Part shown: piece after piece, positions 7,166 to 15,690 of the stretch
Layout: each line of letters opens with the position of its first letter
Numbering within the stretch: the first letter of the stretch is position 1
Notes under the pieces: generated by a model
Seen by the model: the letters and a program-made list of their open reading frames with translations, nothing else
The model's database searches: none
What the model was told of the DNA's origin: nothing
Origin: an uncultured Lachnospiraceae bacterium
GTDB taxonomy: Bacteria > Bacillota > Clostridia > Lachnospirales > Lachnospiraceae
Assembly: GCA_902766825.1 (NCBI GenBank)
Contig: CACXFB010000097.1
Span: forward strand, 1 to 64,000
Direction of reading: 5' to 3'
Length of the DNA stretch: 64,000 nucleotides
Translations under genes and position numbers: made by a program

Positions 7166-9244
7166 ATGCAAAAGTATATTAAAGAACTTCAAAATGACTG
7201 CTCAAAGTTTTTTTCATCAGATGAATTTAATCGCGAGTTTTACTATGACGGAAATGATTTAGGTTTTACATACAGTAAAGATGCTACGACATTTAAATTA
7301 TGGTCACCTGTGGCATCTAAGGTTTCGGTAAACCTTTACAAGAGCGGATACAAAGATGACCTTATGATGCAGATACCTATGATTAAAGGTGATAAAGGCG
7401 TATTTGAGGTTACGGTAGACGGTGATCTGGAAGGTGTTTATTACACCTACTTTGTTATGATTGAAGACATAAGAATCATGGACAGAAGTAACGGAGAGAA
7501 CGTAGCTTATGAGTATCATGAGGGCGAAGGATATGTCACAAATGAGACATTTGATCCATATGCCAAAGCAGCGGGCGTTAACGGAAGACGTTCAATGGTA
7601 GTTAATCTCAGCAACACCAATCCTGATGGATGGGATGAGGATAAGTCCCCTGAATTTGATCAGATGACGGATGCGGTTATTTATGAGATGCATGTAAGGG
7701 ATATTTCCATAGATGAGAGTTCGGGAATAAAGGCAAAGGGTAAATTTTTAGGTCTTATAGAGAATGGAACGGTCAATAAATCGGGAAGTTCAACCGGTAT
7801 AGACCATATGAAAGAACTTGGAGTAACTCATGTTCATTTGCTTCCTTCATATGATTATCAGACAATAGATGAAGCTGATCCGGATAATAAGAATTTTAAC
7901 TGGGGATATGATCCTCAGAATTACAATCTGCCTGAGGGATCGTATTCTACCAATCCTTTTGACGGACACGTCAGAATAAAGGAATTCAAGGAAATGGTAG
8001 CAGGTTTTCATAAGAATGGCATACGTGTAATTATGGATGTGGTATATAATCATACATTTTCAGCGTACGATTCATGCTTTAACATGACAATGCCTAATTA
8101 CTATTACAGAAATGACGGACATGTTAATTCGAATGGTTCGGGATGCGGTAACGAGACTGCATCTGACAGATTAATGTTTAGAAAATACATGATTGATTCC
8201 TGCAAATACTGGGTTAAGGAATATCATGTTGACGGATTAAGATTTGACCTTATGGCAGTTCATGATATTGAAACCATGGATGAATTGTCAAGGGAACTTA
8301 AGAAGATTAATCCTTCTATTATCATTTACGGAGAAGGATGGAACGGAGGACCGAGTCTTCTTGATAAGAAAAAAGCATGTTTTAAGGACAATGCAAAACA
8401 GTTCCCGCTCATTGCAGCATTCAGTGATGATATAAGAGATGCGATAAAGGGAAGCGTAATGGATGAGGAGGATAAAGGTTTTATTAACGGGGGACTTAAA
8501 GAAAAGAGCGGTGAGGCGCTTGAGTCTATGGTTAACACCATAAAGTTTGGTATCTGCGGTGCAACAAAGCATCCGCAGATTAAGACACAGGAATATTTTA
8601 ATGAGGAAAAATGTCCAAAGTTCTGGGCATCAAATCCTACCCAGTGTATAACCTATGTTTCTGTTCATGATAACTGGACTTTGTGGGATAAACTTAACAT
8701 TACATGTCCTGACGCAAGTGAGCAGGATAAGATAAGAATGAATAAGCTTTCTGCCGCAATAATATTTACATCACAGGGAATACCACTTTTCCAGGCCGGA
8801 GAAGAAATGCTTAGAAGCAAGCCTACAAAAGACGGCTATGAGGAGAACAGTTATAACAGCAGTGATGAGGTTAACAGCATCAAATGGGAACGCAAGGATA
8901 AGTACAAAGATGTAGTGGAATACTACAAAGGACTTATTTCATTCAGAAAAGCTCATAAAGCTCTTAGAATGACGACAGAGGATGAGGTTGCCGGCTGTAT
9001 ACAATTTGCAGATACAGAAAATGCAGGTGTAGTAGCATTTTCCATTGATGCAAAAAATGCAGGAGACATAAGTGATTCGATTTATGTAATAATTAACGGA
9101 AATGATGATGCATATAAGGCTGAATTACCGGATGGAACCTGGAGTGTATTTGCTAATGCTGAAAAAGCAGGTACAACGGCACTTGCAACTGCAAACACAA
9201 CGATTGAAGTGCCGGGACTGTCGGCAGTTATTCTTGCAAAGTAG
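7166..9244 (+). CDS. pulA: Pullulanase type I (GH13 debranching enzyme)
   Basis: Hydrolyses alpha-1,6 branch points of glycogen or alpha-glucans. The 692 residues show a CBM48-type N-terminal domain (TTFKLWSPVASKVSVNLYKSG, about residues 38-110). The GH13 core has the type I signature FNWGYDPQNYNLPEGSY near 243, DVVYNHT near 290, the nucleophile in DGLRFDLM near 355-364, the acid in YGEGWNGG near 388, and SVHDNWTLWDKL near 500. There is no signal peptide, so it probably acts inside the cell on glycogen or imported dextrins. GGAGG lies 6 bases before the ATG. It has its own promoter and no obvious operon partner. Confidence 0.94.
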   Translation: MQKYIKELQNDCSKFFSSDEFNREFYYDGNDLGFTYSKDATTFKLWSPVASKVSVNLYKSGYKDDLMMQIPMIKGDKGVFEVTVDGDLEGVYYTYFVMIEDIRIMDRSNGENVAYEYHEGEGYVTNETFDPYAKAAGVNGRRSMVVNLSNTNPDGWDEDKSPEFDQMTDAVIYEMHVRDISIDESSGIKAKGKFLGLIENGTVNKSGSSTGIDHMKELGVTHVHLLPSYDYQTIDEADPDNKNFNWGYDPQNYNLPEGSYSTNPFDGHVRIKEFKEMVAGFHKNGIRVIMDVVYNHTFSAYDSCFNMTMPNYYYRNDGHVNSNGSGCGNETASDRLMFRKYMIDSCKYWVKEYHVDGLRFDLMAVHDIETMDELSRELKKINPSIIIYGEGWNGGPSLLDKKKACFKDNAKQFPLIAAFSDDIRDAIKGSVMDEEDKGFINGGLKEKSGEALESMVNTIKFGICGATKHPQIKTQEYFNEEKCPKFWASNPTQCITYVSVHDNWTLWDKLNITCPDASEQDKIRMNKLSAAIIFTSQGIPLFQAGEEMLRSKPTKDGYEENSYNSSDEVNSIKWERKDKYKDVVEYYKGLISFRKAHKALRMTTEDEVAGCIQFADTENAGVVAFSIDAKNAGDISDSIYVIINGNDDAYKAELPDGTWSVFANAEKAGTTALATANTTIEVPGLSAVILAK

Positions 9245-9314
9245 AAAGTAGTGTGTCTGTCTGCGGACGAGGGCAGATGTAATATGAAATATTCGTCCGG
9301 AATAGAGGATTGGT

Positions 9315-11378
9315 ATGACGCAGAAAAAACAGGATAAAAGAAATGACTCCGGTCTTTTAAGAAGTTATCTCAGATGGCCTCTTTATATGGGGGTATTTCT
9401 TACTTTGTGTGCCGGTTCGCTGTATTTTTTCAATTACACAGCGGCTATAATATGTTCTGTTTGTGTGCTTATATACGATGCCGTTGCGGTGGCTATGTAT
9501 TTTCGTAAGTCAAAGGAAGTAATACGGGCACTTACAAAGTATTGTGTCAACTATGATACCGTTCAGAACAGGCTGCTAAAGGAGATGAATATCCCATTTG
9601 CGGTTCTTGACAGTGAGGGCGGTGTGATATGGGGTAACAAGGAATTTCTTGAGGTAATTAATTATGACAAATCGGCAAAGAAGAATATTGCCAATGTCAT
9701 ACCGGAGATTTCATATGAGAAGTTTCCACGCGGAGGATTGGATGAAATACTTCATGTTGTATTTAACGACATTAATTACAGAGTCCAGATAAGGGGAATT
9801 GACACGGCGGATCTTTTTGGAGATGTTGATATGCTTTGGGATGAGCAGGAGAGGGAAAAAAACGCTTTTGTTGCTTTATATCTGTATGATGAGACGGACA
9901 TTATGAGGGTTATTAAAGAGAATGATGAACAAAAGACAGTAGTAGGTCTTTTGTATATTGATAATTATGAGGAAGCGCTTGACAGTGTTGATGAGATAAA
10001 AAGATCACTTCTTATAGCACTTGTTGAAAGAAAGATAACAAAATATTTTCAAAATATTGATGCTATAGTCAAAAAACTTGAAAAGGATAAATATATTGTT
10101 GTTTTCAAGAATAAATATTTTAAACAGCTAAAAGAAAATAAATTCTCATTGCTTGAGGATATCAAGACCATTTCCGTTGGTAATGAGATAAGTATTACGT
10201 TGTCGTTTGGTATCGGTGCGGACGCAGAAAAGCTTATTGCCAATTACGATAATGCAAGAGCGGCCATCGACCTTGCACTTGCAAGAGGCGGTGATCAGGT
10301 TGTAATCAAGAATCTCGAAAAGGTTACTTATTATGGTGGTAAGAGTGTCCAGGTTGAAAAGAGTACAAGAGTTAAGGCAAGAGTTAAAGCTCATGCACTT
10401 AAGGAAATACTTGAGACAAAAGAAGTTGTGTTTGTAATGGGACATTCAATTCCTGATGTGGACTGTTTTGGTTCGGCAGTGGGAATTTATCGTATATCAA
10501 AGGTGCTTGGAAAGAAAGCATACATTGTTATAGATGATGTTAATACGTCACTTCGTCCAATCGTTGAGAGAGTTAAGACGGATACAGAGTATGCAGAGGG
10601 AGCTCTTATAACGAGTTCGCAGGCGCTAGAGATGGATGTAAGCAATGCTGCACTTGTTGTTGTTGATGTTAACAGACCGACGTATACCCAGTGCCCGGCC
10701 TTGCTTGATAAGATTAAAACGGTTATTGTTCTTGATCACCACAGACAGGCAAAGGATGCAATTGATAAGGCAGTATTATCTTATGTGGAGCCATTTGCAT
10801 CATCAGCGTGTGAAATGGTTGCAGAGATACTTCAGTACATTGATGATAAGTTAAAACTTAAGCCGCAGGAGGCAGATGCAATGTATGCCGGAATGGTAAT
10901 CGATACGGATAATTTCCAGTCAAAGACCGGTGTAAGAACATTTGAAGCGGCAGCATATCTTAGAAGAAGCGGTGCGGACATTATAAGAATAAGAAAAGCA
11001 TTGCGTACGGATATGAGAGAATACAGGGTGATTGCCCAGGCGATAAGCACAACGGAAATTTTCGCTTCGGATTTTGCGATAACCGAGTGTTGTTCGAAGG
11101 GACTTGAAAGCCCGACAATTGTCGGTTCGCAGATTGCAAATGAACTTCTTGATGTTGTTGGTGTGAAGGCATCATTTGTAGTGACGGATTATAATAATAA
11201 GATATATATCAGTGCAAGATCCATTGATGAGGTAAATGTTCAGATTATCATGGAGAAATTAGGCGGCGGCGGACATCTTGGAATGGCCGGAGCCCAGATT
11301 GAGGGTAAAAGCGCAGATGAGGTTAAGAGTATGATAAAAGCACTTGTTTCGCAGATGAGACAGGATGGAGAAATCTAA
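9315..11378 (+). CDS. gdpP: GdpP/YybT-type cyclic-di-AMP phosphodiesterase
   Basis: Membrane-bound enzyme family that cleaves c-di-AMP. The 687 residues show two N-terminal transmembrane helices (about 20-60), a PAS-like region (about 75-170), a degenerate GGDEF domain (about 175-300), and DHH-DHHA1 phosphoesterase domains. DHH motifs are GHSIPDVDCFG near 375 and VLDHHRQ near 473; the DHHA1 glycine motif is GGGGHLGMAGAQ near 650. The gdpP-rplI-dnaB order is conserved across Firmicutes and confirms the assignment. The rplI start lies 25 bp downstream. An imperfect dyad (CGGACGA 9264-9270 with TCGTCCG 9293-9299) without a T run precedes the gene. Confidence 0.94.
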   Translation: MTQKKQDKRNDSGLLRSYLRWPLYMGVFLTLCAGSLYFFNYTAAIICSVCVLIYDAVAVAMYFRKSKEVIRALTKYCVNYDTVQNRLLKEMNIPFAVLDSEGGVIWGNKEFLEVINYDKSAKKNIANVIPEISYEKFPRGGLDEILHVVFNDINYRVQIRGIDTADLFGDVDMLWDEQEREKNAFVALYLYDETDIMRVIKENDEQKTVVGLLYIDNYEEALDSVDEIKRSLLIALVERKITKYFQNIDAIVKKLEKDKYIVVFKNKYFKQLKENKFSLLEDIKTISVGNEISITLSFGIGADAEKLIANYDNARAAIDLALARGGDQVVIKNLEKVTYYGGKSVQVEKSTRVKARVKAHALKEILETKEVVFVMGHSIPDVDCFGSAVGIYRISKVLGKKAYIVIDDVNTSLRPIVERVKTDTEYAEGALITSSQALEMDVSNAALVVVDVNRPTYTQCPALLDKIKTVIVLDHHRQAKDAIDKAVLSYVEPFASSACEMVAEILQYIDDKLKLKPQEADAMYAGMVIDTDNFQSKTGVRTFEAAAYLRRSGADIIRIRKALRTDMREYRVIAQAISTTEIFASDFAITECCSKGLESPTIVGSQIANELLDVVGVKASFVVTDYNNKIYISARSIDEVNVQIIMEKLGGGGHLGMAGAQIEGKSADEVKSMIKALVSQMRQDGEI

Positions 11379-11403
11379 ATTATATTTATAAAGGAGAAAT
11401 GTT

Positions 11404-11850
11404 ATGCAGGTTATTTTATTGCAGGATGTGAAATCCTTAGGAAAAAAAGGTGAAATAGTAAACGTAAATGACGGATATGCAAGAAATTTTATCTTGCCTA
11501 AAAAAGTAGGTGTAGAGGCAAATGCAAAGAATCTTAACGATTTGAAGCTTCAGAAAAAGAATGAAGAAAAGCTTGCGGCACAGGCACTTGCGGATGCAAA
11601 AGAGCTTGCTAAGAAGCTTGAGGAATCAAGTGTTACGGTAGGAATGAAATCAGGTGAGGGCGGAAGAACATTTGGTTCTGTTTCAACAAAAGAAATCGCA
11701 GCAGCCATTAAGGATCAGCTTGGACTTGAGATTGATAAGAAGAAGATGGCAACAGATGTTCCTGTTAAGAGTCTTGGACAGTATATCGTAAAGATAAAGC
11801 TGCATCCTCAGGTAACAGCGTCATTGACTGTAAAGGTAACAGAAAAATAG
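11404..11850 (+). CDS. rplI: 50S ribosomal protein L9
   Basis: The 148-residue protein has the L9 N-terminal signature [30 protein letters not shown] (in parts: KKGEIV, then GYARNFLxP-like [10 protein letters not shown]), a long charged connecting helix (about 45-78) and the C-terminal rRNA-binding lobe. Length matches the family. AAGGAG precedes the ATG. It is cotranscribed between gdpP and dnaB. Confidence 0.97.
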   Translation: MQVILLQDVKSLGKKGEIVNVNDGYARNFILPKKVGVEANAKNLNDLKLQKKNEEKLAAQALADAKELAKKLEESSVTVGMKSGEGGRTFGSVSTKEIAAAIKDQLGLEIDKKKMATDVPVKSLGQYIVKIKLHPQVTASLTVKVTEK

Positions 11851-11872
11851 TATTTGTCCGGGAGCTAAGAAT

Positions 11873-13210
11873 ATGGATGAAGCATTAATAAAAAAAGTAC
11901 AGCCTCACAGTAAAGAGGCGGAGCAGGCAGTGATTGGATCCATGATAATGGACAAAGATGCGATATCGGTGGCAGCAGAGATTCTTTCGGAAGAAGATTT
12001 TTATCAGCAGCAATACGGTGTCCTTTTTACTGCCATGACGGAATTAGACGCTGAGGGAAAAGATGTGGATACGGTTACATTGCAGGCAAAACTTAAGGAA
12101 AAAGATTTTCCTCAGGAATACAGCAGTGTTGACTTCCTTAAAAATCTCATCATTGCGGTTCCGACATCTGCCAATGTTAAGTCCTATGCGCAGATTGTAA
12201 AGCAGAAGGCTGTTGCAAGAAAATTAATCAAGATAACAGAGGGAATAGCAAATGATTGTTATCTTGAAAAAGAAAATATAGAAAACATTCTTGATAAGGC
12301 AGAAAAAGAAGTGTTTAAAATTGCCCAGACACAGGGCGGCAAAGAATTTGTGGATATTAAGACGATAGTTTTTAACACTATCACGAGCATTGAAGCAGTT
12401 GCAAAGAATAAAGGAAGTGTAACGGGAGTATCAAGCGGTTTTATCGATCTTGATTACAAAACTGCAGGATTCCAGCCGTCAGACCTTATTCTTATTGCGG
12501 CAAGACCTTCAATGGGTAAGACGGCATTTGTGCTTAATCTTGCGGAGTATATGGCAGTAAAGTGTCATGTAACTACTGCGATATTTAGTCTCGAAATGTC
12601 TACCGACCAGCTTGTAAAACGTATGCTGGCCATGAATTCACATGTTGATTCCCAGTCTATAAGAACAGGTAATCTTAAGGATGAGGACTGGGTAAACCTG
12701 ATAGAAGGAGCAAGACAGATAGGAAGCTCTAATCTGATTTTGGATGATACTGCTTCCATATCGATAAAAGAACTTAGTTCAAAATGCAGAAAGTTTAAGC
12801 TTGAACATAATCTTGGAATGGTAATCATCGATTACCTTCAGCTTATGACCGGTAACGGCAAATCGGAATCAAGGCAGAATGAGATTTCAGATATCTCACG
12901 TTCGCTAAAGGCACTTGCCAGAGAGCTTAATGTGCCGGTTATTGCCTTGTCCCAGCTTAGCCGTGCGGTTGAAAAGAGAGATGATAAAAGACCGATGCTT
13001 TCCGACCTTAGAGAGTCAGGAGCCATTGAGCAGGATGCTGACGTTGTAATGTTCATTTACAGAGATGAGTATTACAACAAAGAAAGCAAGGACAAAGGTA
13101 TTGCTGAGATTATAATCGGTAAGCAAAGAAACGGTCCTACAGGAACCGTTCAGCTTAAGTGGCAGTCTGAACTTACACGTTTCGCAAATCTTGAACATAA
13201 TCCAAAATGA
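11873..13210 (+). CDS. dnaB: Replicative DNA helicase DnaB
   Basis: Hexameric fork helicase. The 445 residues have the N-terminal primase-contact domain (PHSKEAEQAVIGSMIMD at residues 8-24), Walker A ARPSMGKTAF near 211-220, Walker B VIIDYLQLM near 320, and the ARELNVPVIALSQLSR and DLRESGAIEQDAD motifs. No intein is present. Start ATG follows GGGAG. Its last 61 bp overlap the 3' end of the opposite-strand MerR-like gene, and no terminator lies between them. Confidence 0.97.
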   Translation: MDEALIKKVQPHSKEAEQAVIGSMIMDKDAISVAAEILSEEDFYQQQYGVLFTAMTELDAEGKDVDTVTLQAKLKEKDFPQEYSSVDFLKNLIIAVPTSANVKSYAQIVKQKAVARKLIKITEGIANDCYLEKENIENILDKAEKEVFKIAQTQGGKEFVDIKTIVFNTITSIEAVAKNKGSVTGVSSGFIDLDYKTAGFQPSDLILIAARPSMGKTAFVLNLAEYMAVKCHVTTAIFSLEMSTDQLVKRMLAMNSHVDSQSIRTGNLKDEDWVNLIEGARQIGSSNLILDDTASISIKELSSKCRKFKLEHNLGMVIIDYLQLMTGNGKSESRQNEISDISRSLKALARELNVPVIALSQLSRAVEKRDDKRPMLSDLRESGAIEQDADVVMFIYRDEYYNKESKDKGIAEIIIGKQRNGPTGTVQLKWQSELTRFANLEHNPK

Positions 13211-13797
13211 TTTTCTTTCTTGATTTTTGGTTTCCCTGATATAGCGCGACCGTTTGAAAACTTTCCTTCGAAGGCTTTTAGACGGTCGTTTATTATGTTT
13301 TCATGTTGAATGAGCTGATAGTTCATTTCTTTTGTAAGAGAGTCTGAAATCTGTGAAGAAATTTCGCGCGAAATTGCATCTATATTATCGGATATTGCTT
13401 CGGTGATAATGTCTTTCATAACGGCAACAAATTCGGTCGATGAAATTTTTGGCTGATTTTGCGCACTAGGAGTGGCACTGTTGTTGGCAATTTCGGTTGA
13501 ATTCATTCGTTTTCTTAAGGTCGTCAGAGTTGTGTCATCAGCCTTGCCAAGAGCCTCCAGATTAGGAAGAAGAAGTTTAATCTGTTTTAATGAAAATCCA
13601 TGTTCTTTAAGCTTTTTGATGCTGATAAGCTTGTCTAACTCGCTTTTGGTGTAATACCTGTAACCGCTTGTGCTTCTTGGAGTATCAAGTTCAAGTTCAT
13701 TTTCCCAGTTACGTATTACATGAGATTTAAGGTTTAAAATATAAGCAGCATCAGATATTCTGTAGAGCTGTTCTTCGGATTGATTATATGTATTCAA
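13150..13797 (-). CDS. MerR-like DNA-binding protein with C-terminal coiled region
   Basis: The 215-residue product starts with a MerR winged helix (YRISDAAYILNLKSHVIRNWE, then GYRYYTKSELDKL and HGFSLKQIKLLLP, about residues 11-75). A low-complexity linker follows, then a helical region with repeated D-I-A-I-S and LIQHENIINDRLKAFE segments that could oligomerise. I choose TTG at 13797: GGGAGG lies 7 bases upstream, while the open frame above it has no ribosome site. The ligand is unknown; the DNA-binding-plus-coiled-coil layout also recalls RacA-like or plasmid-segregation proteins. The gene overlaps the convergent dnaB 3' end by 61 bp, and its last residues are antisense to dnaB. Confidence 0.8.
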   Translation of the reverse strand: MNTYNQSEEQLYRISDAAYILNLKSHVIRNWENELELDTPRSTSGYRYYTKSELDKLISIKKLKEHGFSLKQIKLLLPNLEALGKADDTTLTTLRKRMNSTEIANNSATPSAQNQPKISSTEFVAVMKDIITEAISDNIDAISREISSQISDSLTKEMNYQLIQHENIINDRLKAFEGKFSNGRAISGKPKIKKENHFGLCSRFAKRVSSDCHLS

Positions 13798-13886
13798 ATT
13801 TATACCTCCCGTATTTAAAATATTTATACTATTGATAATAAATACAATAATCAATATGAGAATATATGTAAATGAAATCTTATCGA

Positions 13887-13919
13887 CAAAAAAAGACCAT
13901 TGATGATAAATCAATGGTC
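13887..13919 (-). terminator. Terminator of the ferredoxin gene
   Basis: Perfect 10-bp stem GACCATTGAT (13895-13904) and ATCAATGGTC (13910-13919), followed on the minus strand by a T run (A run at 13887-13894). Confidence 0.88.
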
Positions 13920-13940
13920 CTAAAGGTTTGATAATATAAA

Positions 13941-14111
13941 TTATGCCTGAGCAGGTGCACCTACAGGACAAGCTCCTGCACATGAACCGCAGTCGATACA
14001 TGTATCTGCATCAATTTCATATTTTCCTGAACCCTCTGAGATTGCTCCAACAGGACAATCAGCAGCACAAGCTCCACAACTGATGCACTCATCTGAAATA
14101 ACAAATGCCAT
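13941..14111 (-). CDS. 2[4Fe-4S] ferredoxin, clostridial type
   Basis: A 56-residue electron carrier. Two classical clusters are visible: CISCGACAADCP at residues 9-20 and CIDCGSCAGACP at 38-49, each CxxCxxCxxxCP. The near two-fold symmetric sequence and length are those of clostridial ferredoxins used with hydrogenases and pyruvate:ferredoxin oxidoreductase. AAGGAGG precedes the ATG. It is monocistronic, with its own promoter and terminator. Confidence 0.96.
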   Translation of the reverse strand: MAFVISDECISCGACAADCPVGAISEGSGKYEIDADTCIDCGSCAGACPVGAPAQA

Positions 14112-14161
14112 GGTAAAATCCTCCTTACAAAGATAAGATAAATTAATATTCTTCTCCGTAT

Positions 14162-14190
14162 ATAATACTAGATTTTTATCTATAAAACAA
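14162..14190 (-). promoter_or_regulatory. Promoter of the ferredoxin gene
   Basis: On the minus strand this reads TTGTTT, 17 bases, TATTAT. It lies about 50 bases upstream of the ferredoxin start, back to back with the promoter of the DUF1858 gene. Confidence 0.6.
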
Positions 14191-14208
14191 GTTGAAAAAC
14201 TAATTTTC

Positions 14209-14237
14209 TTGACGGATATGAATGATTAGATTATAAT
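14209..14237 (+). promoter_or_regulatory. Promoter of the DUF1858 gene
   Basis: TTGACG (14209-14214), 17 bases, TATAAT (14232-14237), about 37 bases before the start codon. Confidence 0.82.
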
Positions 14238-14273
14238 GTGGACATTATATGCATAAACAAGGAGGAAACAAAG

Positions 14274-14483
14274 ATGTCAGATGCTAGAATATCAAAGGAT
14301 ATGTTGATTAATGATATTATAAATGTTGATGAAGGAATAATTGCAATTCTTACAGCAGCAGGTATGCACTGTGTAGGTTGTATGGCAGCAGCAGGAGAGT
14401 CTCTTGAAGAAGCTGCAATGGTACACGGCCTTAGTGTTGATGAGCTTGTGGAAGGAATCAACACATATCTTTCAAAGAAGTAA
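14274..14483 (+). CDS. DUF1858 redox-disulfide domain protein
   Basis: A 69-residue protein matching the small DUF1858 domain, sometimes fused to or beside hybrid-cluster proteins. The hallmark is the CxxC in GMHCVGCM, at about residues 30-33, followed by an E-S-L-E-E-A-A helix. A redox or metal role is inferred from this motif; its partner is unknown. I take the ATG at 14274 after AAGGAGG; the in-frame upstream codons start at the transcription start region. It lies divergent from the ferredoxin, which fits a shared redox context. Confidence 0.85.
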   Translation: MSDARISKDMLINDIINVDEGIIAILTAAGMHCVGCMAAAGESLEEAAMVHGLSVDELVEGINTYLSKK

Positions 14484-14499
14484 TTTAATTATAATAAAA

Positions 14500-14549
14500 A
14501 AAATAAAACGTCACCGGTACAATCGATTTGATATCCGGTGACGTTTTTT
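14500..14549. terminator. Bidirectional terminator between DUF1858 gene and mecA
   Basis: Perfect 10-bp stem ACGTCACCGG (14508-14517) and CCGGTGACGT (14535-14544), with T6 on the plus strand and an A-rich run upstream that serves as the T run for leftward mecA transcription. Confidence 0.88.
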
Positions 14550-14554
14550 GCGTC

Positions 14555-15397
14555 TTAAATTTTTGACATAACAGATACGGCATCCTTGGCAATAATAATA
14601 TCCATGTGTTCCGTAAGAAATGCCAGTGTGGCATATGTTGAACGTTCTTGTGTTGCAAACTCAGACATTATACCGCAAACTCTGTTATAGATGACATCAT
14701 TAAGTGAATCCATATATAACAAAAGCAGGTATGAATGTTTACTCTTTGAGTGGAAAATCATACTTTGTCCTGTAAAGAAAGGATTGATGTAGCTGCATGC
14801 CTTAGTTAATACCTCAAGGTTATCAAAGCGATAAAGCCTGTAGGTAGGAGACTGTGCATAAGCAGATGTATTATCTGAATCATCCTCGTTCTCTGAAACA
14901 GGGTGAGTGCCTGTGGCACTTCCGTCAAGCGGTATGAAGGATTTGCCGGTTTGCTTGGCAACCTTTTCAATAAGGTCTGAAATATGACCGAAACAATTCA
15001 TTATTGTATCTCTTGCAGCGGTGTCAGAAGAATTGTCATCAACCGTATCATCCTCATCGGATTCTTTGCTGAGTTCATAATCCTCATCGTCATCATCATC
15101 CTGATTAACACCACTTGTAAATTTTGAAAATCTTGTATCGAGTTCTTCCGGATTCTCTACCTTTGTTACTACAAGAACAAGACAATCGTTAGAAACCGGT
15201 ATTGCTTCAATCATAAGAGGAATATCTTCCGCCTCAAATCCAAATTTATTATATGCCTGTTGCATCATCTCGCGAAAAAGAGCTTTGGCTTTATCTGTGC
15301 CGTAAGCGAGTTCACTTAATTGGAGTTCTCTTTCGGTAAGATCTTTTTTGTTCAACGTACAACGAATCTGTCTGTCGTTAAGTTTTTCAATCTTCAT
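14555..15397 (-). CDS. mecA: Adaptor protein MecA
   Basis: ClpC adaptor that selects substrates for ClpCP proteolysis. The N-terminus (MKIEKLNDRQIRCTLNKKDL, then SELAYGTDKAKALFREMMQQA) is characteristic of MecA. A long acidic, D/E/S-rich linker (about residues 95-125) separates it from the C-terminal ClpC-binding domain (YRLYRFDNLEVLTKACSYI). At 280 residues it is longer than Bacillus MecA (about 218) because of the linker. The family controls competence and stress factors in Bacillus; the targets here are unknown. It has its own promoter at 15432-15460. Confidence 0.92.
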   Translation of the reverse strand: MKIEKLNDRQIRCTLNKKDLTERELQLSELAYGTDKAKALFREMMQQAYNKFGFEAEDIPLMIEAIPVSNDCLVLVVTKVENPEELDTRFSKFTSGVNQDDDDDEDYELSKESDEDDTVDDNSSDTAARDTIMNCFGHISDLIEKVAKQTGKSFIPLDGSATGTHPVSENEDDSDNTSAYAQSPTYRLYRFDNLEVLTKACSYINPFFTGQSMIFHSKSKHSYLLLLYMDSLNDVIYNRVCGIMSEFATQERSTYATLAFLTEHMDIIIAKDAVSVMSKI

Positions 15398-15431
15398 AGT
15401 ATCACATCCTTAATTGTGGAATGGTAGGATT

Positions 15432-15460
15432 AGTATAAGACATACCGCCCATAAAGTCAA
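15432..15460 (-). promoter_or_regulatory. Promoter of mecA
   Basis: On the minus strand this reads TTGACT, 17 bases, TATACT. A CCCATAAA/TTTATGGG dyad (15448-15455 and 15497-15504) brackets the region from its spacer outwards and could be an operator, but the arms are 41 bases apart. No other feature was seen between mecA and the next promoter. Confidence 0.72.
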
Positions 15461-15623
15461 CATAATCAGTAATGGAAAAACATTGTATTATTAGATTTTA
15501 TGGGTGGGGACAGCTTTTTATTACAATTACATTAAAACTAATAAACTTTGTTGGTTTTGCAAAAATGGATAGCGAAAAAGGGGGCGGATTTTGTAGCATA
15601 TTTTACAAAAATGAATATATGGA

Positions 15624-15652
15624 TTGAATATGCAACGCAAAGGTAATACAAT
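15624..15652 (+). promoter_or_regulatory. Promoter of the kinase-CpaE fusion gene
   Basis: TTGAAT (15624-15629), 17 bases, TACAAT (15647-15652). It lies about 40 bases before the TTG start. Confidence 0.6.
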
Positions 15653-15690
15653 GAATGTTGCCACAGTTTTTTATGATAAGGAGGAGTAAA

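Noticed and set aside
13798..14001. Upstream extension of the MerR-like gene to an ATG at 14001
   Set aside because: The extension would cross the ferredoxin gene and its terminator, has no ribosome site, and precedes the conserved winged-helix domain; TTG 13797 has GGGAGG.
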